Positions 15,743 through 23,062 of a stretch of 25,737 bases of DNA are shown here, in pieces. A program made the translations under genes and the position numbers. The notes below the pieces were generated by a model that ran no database searches, had not been told where the DNA came from, and saw nothing but the letters and a program-made list of their open reading frames with translations. Source of the stretch: ZLKRG44 sp964555705 (GTDB lineage Bacteria > Planctomycetota > Phycisphaerae > Phycisphaerales > SM1A02); NCBI GenBank assembly GCA_964555705.1, contig CAZKTN010000029.1:1-25737 (forward strand). Direction: 5' to 3'. Numbering within the stretch: position 1 is the first letter of the stretch; every line of letters begins with the position of its first letter.

Positions 15743-18331
15743 TCACTGCGCGCCGAAGCCGAGCACGCTGTAGCCGTCGGGCACATCCTGCTGGATGTAC
15801 TCGACTGCCGGGGTGCTGATGTAGCCGAAGCCCGATGCCTGGGTGTTCCACTGGTTCAGAAGCACGATGATGTAGCCGTCGCGGGCGACCATGGGATCGG
15901 CGGTTCCGTTGTTGTCCCAGTCGGTGATCGCCACGAGCCGCCACCCGCGCTTCTGCGAATCCCAGCGCACGGTGTTCGTCGACGTGCCGTCGGCGCGCAT
16001 GATCACGAAGCGCCACTCGCGGCCGCCGTCGCCCTCGGTCCAGAGCATGTCGGGGGTGCCGTCGGCATTCACGTCAGCGACTCCGGTAAGGACCCATCCG
16101 TCGCCCGGCGTCGGCACTGGCTGGGGCTCGGAGATCTCGCCCGAGGACGACACGGTCATGCGCAGCGCAACGCCGCGGCCGACATCGAACGCCACGATCT
16201 CCGATCCGCTTCCGCCTCCGCCGCCTGTGCTGCCGCCTCCGCTGACGGCGAGCAGCGCGCGGCTCGTGAAGAACCGCCAGTTGCCCGCGGGGAACTCGCG
16301 CGCGGAGCTGTTGCCGAACGTGCTGCCGCTGGTCAGCTGCACGAAGATCTGGCCGTCCACGAGCCACGCGAGGTCATCGACTCGGTCGCTGTTGAAGTCG
16401 CCGATCCCGGCGAAGACTGCGCCCGCAGGCGCGTTGCCGATTGCGCGCGGTGCAGGACTGTTCCACTCGGCGCCCTCGCGCTCCCACATGAACACCTTGT
16501 TTGTGGCGGGCTGGAGGAAGAGCACGTCGCTGGTGCGGTCGCCGTTGATGTCTCCCACGCCAAGCGGGACGAGGCCTTCGGGGTAGGTGCCCATCGGGAT
16601 GAACGATGTGTCGCCGCCGCGCTGCAGGCCGTCGGTCGGCACGATGCCGATCGCGCGCGCGCCCTGGTTCACGAGCACCACAGAGTTGCGCGCGACGCCC
16701 CATGGGTAGACCGTGGGTGCCACTGGCGTCGCCGTCTGCTGTCCGCCGCCTCCGAGCCCGGTGGTCGGAGTGCCTCCACCCGAGGGTGGTCCCGAGGTGT
16801 TGCCGCCGCTGCCGCCGCCGGCCACCTGGTCAGCGCCGGGCGCATCGGGAGTGGGGGGCGTGCCGGAGTCTGTGCCGCCGGGCGGGTTCGTGGGGTCGTA
16901 CGTCCATGCGAACACTGCACTGGGATCCGCGTTGGGGTACTCGCTGCCTGCGGTCGCGCGCTGGCCATCGCCGGAGAGCGTGACGCTGCGGCCGATCGAC
17001 TGGTTGAGCAGCGCGCTCGTTGACCAGAGGTCCGCATCCTCGAGGATCCACACGGCATCCTTCACCCGGAACCCGAACGCGCATCCTGAGTTGATCGCGG
17101 ATGCGTCGTAGCCGGGGCTGCCGACGACCGCGGCTCGCCCGTCGGAACTCACGTCAAGCGAGAAGCCGAAGGAGTTGTTCGCGTTGGATTCTCGGGGGTA
17201 GAGCGCGCTGGTGCGGCTCCAGCTCGACTTCGACTTGTCCGTCGCGGCGAACACGAACGCAGCGCCGTTGCCGGACTTGATCGTGCCGTCCGGCGCATTG
17301 TCCACGCCAGTGGCGCCAACGACGACAGTGGATCCGTCGGCCGACACGGCCACCGCACATCCGAACGCATCGCCCGGATTGGCTGATGCGGGATCCACCT
17401 CAAGCACGGCCACAGGCGCACTCGGCCACGTGCCCGACCCGATGCGTTCGCCGCCGCGTCGGAAGAGGTACGCGAGGCCAGCGTTCACGCCGCCGTTGTC
17501 GGTGTCCGCGTTCTGCACTCCCGCGGCCAGCGTGCGGTCGCCTACCGCGATCTTGGATCCGAAGTTGTCGCGCGGCTGCAGGCCCGCTGGCGCGACCTTG
17601 GCCACCTGGGTCCAGTCGCTGCCCGATCCCTCGAAGACATAGATCGCGCCCGTGTCGCTCGCGCCCTGGAGGCTCGCACCCACAGCGATCCAGCCTGCAC
17701 CGCCTGCATCGACATGCACGCCGACCGAGTACCCGAAGAGATCGATCGCAGCGATCTCGCTCGACACCAGCTCGGCGTTGGGACGAATCTCGTCCTCATC
17801 GCCAAGCACGCCCCACTGGCCGTCCTTCGCGCGCGTGTAGACGAATGCGCGGCCCCCGAACGATGGGCCTGTGAGGCCCGAGTAGCCCCACGCGCCGACC
17901 ACGATCGTCTTGCCGCTTGCGGCGACGCTCGAACCGAACTGCGCAAAGGCCGCAGTCTGGGTGCCGGCGCCGCCGGGCAGGATGATGAGCGGGCAGAAGA
18001 TGCGTGCGACGTGCGCCCATGCGCCTGACTCGTTGCGCTCGAAGATGTGCACGGCGCCGACGCCATTGGCGTTTGCAAGCCTCGTGTTCGGTGCGCCGAC
18101 GACAAGCACGTCACCTTCGCGGTTCATCGCGGATACCGAGCCGAACGAGTCGCCTGATGTGCTAGGCACCGCGCGCAGGATCTGCGCTGGCACCTGCCAG
18201 CCAGCGGGCTCGCCGGGATCGGCGCCACCAAGCTCAAGCAGGCCTGGGGACTGCGCTGCGGCGGTGGCGCTGATGGCGCCCAGCGCCGCAATGCTGGTGA
18301 TGAGTCGGGCGAATAGGTGGGGTAGGGGCAT
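15743..18331 (-). CDS. Secreted FG-GAP/VCBS repeat protein with two beta-propeller-like regions
   Basis: The start at 18331 gives 862 residues with a signal peptide (MPLPHLFARLITSIAALGAISATAAAQ split by a hydrophobic core) and GGAG seven bases upstream. An in-frame start at 18400 would add 23 residues before the signal and is less likely. About seven FG-GAP repeats fill residues 55-480, each with a phrase such as DSFGSVSAM, AQFGSSVAAS, DLFGYSVGV, DNFGSKIAV, DAFGCAVAV and NSFGFSLDV, followed by a VVGAP-like strand. A Gly/Pro/Thr-rich linker (about 490-560) joins a second region of VCBS-type repeats with Asp-rich loops (VGDINGDRTSD, IGDFNSDRVDD, VADVNADGTPD, ITDWDNNGTAD), which probably bind calcium. 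A second Gly-rich linker sits near 690. The two halves resemble two beta-propellers in tandem. There is no dockerin or PEP-CTERM tail, so attachment is unknown. The role is likely extracellular, adhesion or binding. Confidence 0.82.
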   Translation of the reverse strand: MPLPHLFARLITSIAALGAISATAAAQSPGLLELGGADPGEPAGWQVPAQILRAVPSTSGDSFGSVSAMNREGDVLVVGAPNTRLANANGVGAVHIFERNESGAWAHVARIFCPLIILPGGAGTQTAAFAQFGSSVAASGKTIVVGAWGYSGLTGPSFGGRAFVYTRAKDGQWGVLGDEDEIRPNAELVSSEIAAIDLFGYSVGVHVDAGGAGWIAVGASLQGASDTGAIYVFEGSGSDWTQVAKVAPAGLQPRDNFGSKIAVGDRTLAAGVQNADTDNGGVNAGLAYLFRRGGERIGSGTWPSAPVAVLEVDPASANPGDAFGCAVAVSADGSTVVVGATGVDNAPDGTIKSGNGAAFVFAATDKSKSSWSRTSALYPRESNANNSFGFSLDVSSDGRAAVVGSPGYDASAINSGCAFGFRVKDAVWILEDADLWSTSALLNQSIGRSVTLSGDGQRATAGSEYPNADPSAVFAWTYDPTNPPGGTDSGTPPTPDAPGADQVAGGGSGGNTSGPPSGGGTPTTGLGGGGQQTATPVAPTVYPWGVARNSVVLVNQGARAIGIVPTDGLQRGGDTSFIPMGTYPEGLVPLGVGDINGDRTSDVLFLQPATNKVFMWEREGAEWNSPAPRAIGNAPAGAVFAGIGDFNSDRVDDLAWLVDGQIFVQLTSGSTFGNSSAREFPAGNWRFFTSRALLAVSGGGSTGGGGGSGSEIVAFDVGRGVALRMTVSSSGEISEPQPVPTPGDGWVLTGVADVNADGTPDMLWTEGDGGREWRFVIMRADGTSTNTVRWDSQKRGWRLVAITDWDNNGTADPMVARDGYIIVLLNQWNTQASGFGYISTPAVEYIQQDVPDGYSVLGFGAQ

Positions 18332-18371
18332 GCGGGACTCCAATACGCACAGTATCCAATACAGGAAACGC

Positions 18372-18398
18372 GGGATGCGGAGCAGATGCCGCATTCCC
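18372..18398 (-). repeat. Inverted repeat (hairpin) in the leader of the FG-GAP gene
   Basis: On the minus strand GGGAATGCGG and CCGCATCCC pair over nine bases with one bulged A, around an 8-base loop. It lies 41-67 bases upstream of the FG-GAP start. A smaller GCCA/TGGC palindrome and a run of six T (plus strand, 18415-18420) lie beside it. It could be a 5'-UTR structure, an operator, or a plus-strand terminator with no gene to serve. Confidence 0.5.
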
Positions 18399-18506
18399 AA
18401 GCCAGTTTTGGCAGTTTTTTGTGCGGATGGGGTTGCGAGCGGCCTGCAGGCGCCGCGCCAGCGAGAGGCAGCTACGGTCGAGGCGCGTCAGCGGAGGGTG
18501 GCGAAC

Positions 18507-19328
18507 TCAACCTGCCGCAGCGAATGCCGTGAGCGGGAGCCGGGCCGTGGCCAGAGTGCCGGGCCCGAACGGGACGTTGCGGAGCTCGAGGGTGCCGCCG
18601 ATGGATCGGGCGGTGGAGTTGGCCATCGAGAGGGGGGTGCTGGCATCGTGGCCGCCAGCTGCGCAGGCGCCGGCGCCGGAGCCAAGACCGAGCGTGTCGG
18701 TCGTGCAGCCCGAGGGGGCGGCGGCGCCGTCAATCACATGCAGGTGGAGCCAGCTTCCGTCGAGGCGGGCAACCACCACAATCTCATCACCGTCGAGTGG
18801 TGCATCGCCGCGCGAGGCCGCGCCAAGGCACGCATCCACTGCGCGGGCGAGGAGCCCTGCGAGGATGGGTCCAACCTGAGATGCGGGAAGTCCCGCGGCG
18901 TGGGGATCGATTTCGGTCCGAATGGCGATGTCAGCCTGCGCAGCGCGTGCGCGCTCGGCATCCGCCGCGTCATTGATGGCCCGGGCCACGCTGCCCGGAA
19001 TGGTGCGGCTGGCGTCGTTGGATCCGGGGTTCGAGGCACTTGAGGCACCCGAACCTCCGCGCGAACCGGTCGATCCCGCACCTGTTGCACCCGGCCCCGA
19101 CATGTGCCATCCGGCACGGACCACGATGCCGCGCTCGCCGGCAGGAGCGTCGAGGTCGGCGCAGAAGCCGTCGTCAGCGTCGAAGGGCCACGGCCCCAGA
19201 CGCAGGTGACCCGTGCCCGTCCCGGTGTCTGACGCAGTACTCGTGTGGGTGACACCGCTCTCGCCGCTCGGCGCGATACGTGCATGACCCGCGGTCCTCG
19301 ACTCAGCAGACGTGTTGCGGTCGTCCAT
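18507..19328 (-). CDS. Protein with degenerate GHKL (histidine-kinase-like) ATPase domain
   Basis: The start is well supported: AAGGAGG lies five bases before the ATG at 19328. The 273-residue protein opens with a Ser/Thr/Gly-rich region; residues 41-75 are hydrophobic-acidic and 76-110 are a Gly/Ser linker. Residues of about 112-268 follow the histidine-kinase ATPase layout. The N-box position GPILAGLLARAVDA (153-166) has lost both Asn expected in 'NLLxNAxDA', replaced by Gly158 and Arg162. HVIDGA keeps Asp200 of the G1 box, and a GLGSGAG stretch, SIGGTLEL and GTLATARLPL match later elements. No phospho-accepting His domain or membrane segment is present. It probably does not hydrolyse ATP in the usual way. 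An anti-sigma or scaffold role is possible but unproven. Upstream (173 bp away) is a moxR gene in the same direction. Confidence 0.7.
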   Translation of the reverse strand: MDDRNTSAESRTAGHARIAPSGESGVTHTSTASDTGTGTGHLRLGPWPFDADDGFCADLDAPAGERGIVVRAGWHMSGPGATGAGSTGSRGGSGASSASNPGSNDASRTIPGSVARAINDAADAERARAAQADIAIRTEIDPHAAGLPASQVGPILAGLLARAVDACLGAASRGDAPLDGDEIVVVARLDGSWLHLHVIDGAAAPSGCTTDTLGLGSGAGACAAGGHDASTPLSMANSTARSIGGTLELRNVPFGPGTLATARLPLTAFAAAG

Positions 19329-19333
19329 GGGAG

Positions 19334-19340
19334 CCTCCTT
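19334..19340 (-). promoter_or_regulatory. Strong Shine-Dalgarno for the GHKL-like gene
   Basis: AAGGAGG on the minus strand, five bases before the ATG. It is one of the best ribosome binding sites in the window, and it supports this Ala-rich ORF being a real gene and not a high-GC shadow. Confidence 0.8.
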
Positions 19341-19501
19341 GCAGGGGCATCGGCCGGGATCGCACCCGACTCAAGCCTCGATACGCAGAAGGTCCGTTTT
19401 GGGATCGCCCGCGCAACCGACATAACGCCGGATTGTCACGGCATTTCTAAAGTTTCGGCGTGGCGCTGCACGCGGACCTCGAACCGTCCGCGCGACCGCT
19501 C
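19341..19501. other. Intergenic region between moxR and the GHKL-like gene
   Basis: Beyond the ribosome binding site, I see no gene, repeat or terminator here. The stretch around 19430-19460 is the most AT-rich part and is the likely place for the promoter of the GHKL-like gene, but no clear -35/-10 pair was found. Confidence 0.5.
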
Positions 19502-20506
<1,005 letters not shown>

Positions 20507-20564
20507 GGGGCGCATCATCCCCGATTTGCGCGGCGCGCGCTGCGGAATGTCGCGCTATCTTCCG

Positions 20565-20660
20565 TGCGCCGGTGGCGTTCCGCCGGTGCCCTCCGCTTTC
20601 GGAGGAACGCGGTGCAAATCCGCGGCGATCGCGTCACCGTGAGGCAGGACACCCTGCCGA
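20565..20660 (+). ncRNA. Cobalamin (B12) riboswitch-like leader, compact form
   Basis: The RNA lies 79 bases upstream of the exported-protein gene, on the same strand. A closing stem CGGTG (20584-20588) pairs with CACCG (20635-20639). Inside it are a hairpin CCTCCG-CTTT-CGGAGG (20590-20605), then GGAA-like junction bases. A second hairpin CGCGG-TGCAAAT-CCGCG (20608-20624) contains the GGTGCAAATCC element diagnostic of B12 riboswitches. CACCGTGA then corresponds to the usual CACTGTGA. GAGGCAGGACACCCTGCC (20641-20658) corresponds to the conserved 'AGCCAGGAGACCTGCC' 3' element. The peripheral arm normally present between these last two elements is absent, so this would be a shortened form. The 3' element can also fold on itself (GGCAGG-ACAC-CCTGCC). 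The order and spelling of these elements make the family very likely. Ligand and on/off behaviour are inferred. Confidence 0.82.
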
Positions 20661-20727
20661 GCCGGGTCGACCGATGGCGAAGGGCCGTTTCGCTCCCGAC
20701 ATCAGGCACCCGCGCGACACGGCTGCC

Positions 20728-20732
20728 AGGAG
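20728..20732 (+). promoter_or_regulatory. Shine-Dalgarno of the riboswitch-controlled gene
   Basis: AGGAG six bases before the ATG at 20739. It fixes the start and is the probable target of riboswitch control of translation. I did not find a clear anti-Shine-Dalgarno partner. Confidence 0.7.
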
Positions 20733-20738
20733 AACCCC

Positions 20739-21448
20739 ATGCGTCACACCGCCACCATTGGCGCGGCTTCGGCCGCGTGCGTCGTCATCTCGTTCACGAG
20801 CCCCGCTCACGCCGCGATCATCGACACGTTCAGCGTGGGCACCGGCGCGTCCACGTCGACGATCCAGATCGACTTCGCCAACGGCAATGGCTACGTCATC
20901 AACTACAGCTGGGATGGTCCTGCGACGGGCTGGAGCGCGCTGCTCGCTATCGACGCTGCGATCACTGACATGGCGATCCAGTACCAGACGTTCTCCTTCG
21001 GCGTGTTCCTCACCGGCATCTCGATCGGCGCGGACCACGACTACGGCACCGGCGACCTTTGGCCGATCGAGAACTACTGGCACTACTGGACGGCGCAGCC
21101 CACAGATGCGCCGGGCTCGTGGACTTCATCGATGATCGGCGCCGCAGACCGCGTGCTTGTGGATGGGGCGCGCGACGCGTGGGTGTTCGGTTCGCCCGCG
21201 CTNNNNNNNNNNNNNNNNNNNNNNNNNNNNNNNNNNNNNNNNNNNNNNNNNNNNNNNNNNNNNNNNNNNNNNNNNNNNNNNNNNNNNNNNNNNNNNNNNN
21301 NNACCGCGTGCTTGTGGATGGGGCGCGCGACGCGTGGGTGTTCGGTTCGCCCGCGCTTCCGCAGGCGATTCCAGCGCCGGGTGCGCTCGTGACGCTGGCG
21401 CTCGCGGGCGCGCTTGCACGCCGCCGCCGCCGCACTCACGCGCGGTAG
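20739..21448 (+). CDS. Exported protein with PEP-CTERM-like tail, DUF4430/transcobalamin-like core (candidate B12-binding)
   Basis: The gene is split by a false 100-N gap; joining the flanking 55-bp copies gives one frame of 184 residues. It has a signal peptide (MRHTATIGAASAACVVISFTS then PAHAA at about 22-26). The C-terminal sorting-like tail has IPAPGALVTL, a hydrophobic segment and four to five Arg, resembling the PEP-CTERM tails recognised by exosortase. The core reads like the beta-grasp domain of DUF4430, related to the C-terminal part of transcobalamin and intrinsic factor. Matches are GWSALLAI, FGVFLTGIS, YWHYWT and, near the end, LVDGARDAWVFG (usually 'DGD...W'). That resemblance is from memory of the family and needs a profile search. 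Together with the B12-riboswitch-like leader it suggests a surface cobalamin-capture protein. Its stop overlaps the convergent epimerase gene by 13 bp. Confidence 0.7.
21148..21202 (+). repeat. 55-bp duplicate, left copy (contig-end overlap)
   Basis: Identical over 55 bases to 21303-21357, immediately left of the N run. A repeat of exactly this size at both edges of a gap is typical of a k-mer overlap between contigs. Confidence 0.9.
21203..21302. other. Assembly gap (100 N), probably artefactual
   Basis: Placeholder gap between two copies of the same 55 bases. Removing the gap and one copy restores an uninterrupted reading frame, which argues that nothing is missing here. Confidence 0.9.
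21303..21357 (+). repeat. 55-bp duplicate, right copy (contig-end overlap)
   Basis: Second copy of the sequence at 21148-21202. After it the frame continues with the PEP-CTERM-like tail. Confidence 0.9.
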
Positions 21449-22443
21449 TAGTCGCGGTACCAGTCCACGAACCGGCGGATGCCGACCTCGACGGGCGTCG
21501 TCGGCTTGAAGCCGAAGTCACGCTCGAGCTCTGTCGCGTCGGCCTCGGTGTCGGGCAGGTCGCCCGGCTGCATCGGCAGCAGCTCGAGCTCTGCCTTTCG
21601 GCCGACGCACTCCTCGAGCACGCTGATGTAGCGCATCAGCGGCACTGGCTGGCCGCCGCCAATGTTGTAGATGCGCCACGGCGCGCTGCTTGAGTCCGCC
21701 ACTGGCGCATTTGGGTCAAACGTCGCACTCGCCACTGCCGGCGAGTCGTTCACGCGGATCACGCCCTCGGCGACATCCTCCACGTAGGTGAAGTCGCGCG
21801 TGTGATGGCCACGGTTGAAGACGGGGATGGGCTTGCCTTCGAGGATCGCCTTCGTGAACGAGAAGAGCGCCATGTCGGGGCGGCCCCACGGCCCGTAGAC
21901 CGTGAAGAAGCGCAGCCCCGTCGTCGGCAGCCCGAAGAGATGGCTGTAGCTGTGCGCCATCAGCTCGTTGGCGCGCTTCGTTGCGGCGTAGAACTGCGCG
22001 GGGTGGTCTGCGGGCTCCCGAGTCGTGAAGGGCAGATGACGGTTGAGGCCGTACACCGAGCTGGTGCTCGCGTAGGTGAGGTGCTCGACCTTCGAGTGCC
22101 TGCAGCACTCGAGCAGGTTCGCGGTGCCCACAAGGTTGCTCTGCACGTAGTCCTGCGGATGCGTGAGCGAGTGGCGCACGCCGGCCTGCGCCGCAAGGTG
22201 AATTACCCGGCCGGGCTTTGTCTTCGCGAACGCCGCATTGAGCGCCGCCGCATCGGCGATGTCGCACTTCTCAAATGAGAACCCGCGCATCCCCTCGAGC
22301 GTGCGCAACCGCGCCAGCTTCAGGGCCGGGTCGTAGTACGCATTCAGGCAGTCGACGCCGCACACCTCGTCTCCGCGCTCGAGCAGCCGCCTCGCGACGA
22401 AGCTGCCGATGAACCCCGCTGCGCCAGTGACGAGGACCTTCAC
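21436..22443 (-). CDS. NAD-dependent sugar epimerase, UDP-glucuronate 4-epimerase type
   Basis: A 335-residue short-chain dehydrogenase/reductase of the extended type, which interconverts nucleotide sugars such as UDP-glucuronate and UDP-galacturonate through a 4-keto intermediate. Seen: the NAD-binding GAAGFIG at 7-13, acidic Asp31 after the second strand, HLAAQAGVRHS (about 82-92), the Ser/Thr run in YASTSSVYG (124-132) and the catalytic Tyr152-x-x-x-Lys156 in FYAATK. RFFTVYGPWGRPDMA and RDFTYVEDV follow. The phrase VDCLNAYYDPALKLARL and the RHSLTHP segment are typical of UDP-glucuronate epimerases, favouring this over GalE. The GTG start at 22443 is 4 bp after the clpP stop, so it ends the clpP transcription unit. 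A role in exopolysaccharide synthesis is inferred. The last 13 bp overlap the convergent exported-protein gene. Confidence 0.85.
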   Translation of the reverse strand: MKVLVTGAAGFIGSFVARRLLERGDEVCGVDCLNAYYDPALKLARLRTLEGMRGFSFEKCDIADAAALNAAFAKTKPGRVIHLAAQAGVRHSLTHPQDYVQSNLVGTANLLECCRHSKVEHLTYASTSSVYGLNRHLPFTTREPADHPAQFYAATKRANELMAHSYSHLFGLPTTGLRFFTVYGPWGRPDMALFSFTKAILEGKPIPVFNRGHHTRDFTYVEDVAEGVIRVNDSPAVASATFDPNAPVADSSSAPWRIYNIGGGQPVPLMRYISVLEECVGRKAELELLPMQPGDLPDTEADATELERDFGFKPTTPVEVGIRRFVDWYRDYYRA

Positions 22444-22447
22444 GCCA

Positions 22448-23047
22448 TCATGCCTTGGTGGGCAGCTTGTCGAGCACGCGGTCGATCAGGCCGTACTCGA
22501 GCATCTCCTTCGCGGGAAGCCACTTGTTGCGCTCGCAGTCATCCGCGATGCGCGACTTGGGCTGGCCCGTGGCCTCTGCATAGAGCGAGTAGAGCTGGTC
22601 GCGAAGGCGCAGGATGTGGCGAGCCTCGATCTCGAGGTCAGTCGCCTGCCCTTCCATCACGCCGCCGAGGAGCGGCTGGTGCATCAGGTTCTCAGCGTTG
22701 GGCAGCGCGTAGCGCTTGCCCTTGGTGCCGCAGCACGCGATCACCGACCCCATGCTCGCGGCCTGTCCGATGATGTACGTGGCGACGGGGCACGGCACGA
22801 ATCGCATCGTGTCCACGATGCCCAGACCCGCAGTCACGCTGCCGCCCGGGCTGTTGACGTAGAGCGAGATCTCGGCCTTGGGGTCCTCGTTCGCAAGGAA
22901 CAGCAGCTGCGCCACGATGAGGTTGGCCATGCCGTCGGACACCGGGCCGCCCACGAACACGATGCGGTCGGAGAGCAGCCGCGAATAGATGTCGAAGGCG
23001 CGCTCGCCGCGGCCGGTCTTCTCGATGACGATGGGGATGAGGCTCAT
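22448..23047 (-). CDS. clpP: ATP-dependent Clp protease proteolytic subunit (first paralogue)
   Basis: A 199-residue serine peptidase subunit that forms the barrel of the Clp protease and degrades proteins fed by an AAA+ partner (ClpX or ClpA/C). The triad is intact: Ser98 in GQAASMGSV, His123 in NLMHQPLLGG, and Asp170 in DDCERNKW. The N-terminal IPIVIEKTGRGERAFDIYSRLL and the NSPGGSVTAGLGI segment are canonical. Of the three clpP genes here, this one is the most like the standard enzyme. AGGA six bases before the ATG supports the start. It follows the middle clpP by 15 bp and precedes the epimerase by 4 bp. No clpX lies in the window. Confidence 0.95.
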   Translation of the reverse strand: MSLIPIVIEKTGRGERAFDIYSRLLSDRIVFVGGPVSDGMANLIVAQLLFLANEDPKAEISLYVNSPGGSVTAGLGIVDTMRFVPCPVATYIIGQAASMGSVIACCGTKGKRYALPNAENLMHQPLLGGVMEGQATDLEIEARHILRLRDQLYSLYAEATGQPKSRIADDCERNKWLPAKEMLEYGLIDRVLDKLPTKA

Positions 23048-23062
23048 GGTTGTTCCTGTAGT

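Noticed and set aside
18401..18420. Rho-independent terminator on the plus strand (palindrome plus T6)
   Set aside because: The stem is only 4 bp and no plus-strand gene ends upstream.
20608..20624. Possible tRNA T-arm (GGTGCAAATCC in a GC stem)
   Set aside because: No acceptor, D or anticodon arms around it; the surrounding elements fit a cobalamin riboswitch instead.
21148..21357. 55-bp direct repeat as a genuine duplication
   Set aside because: The copies abut a 100-N run exactly and joining them restores the frame, so an assembly overlap explains it better.
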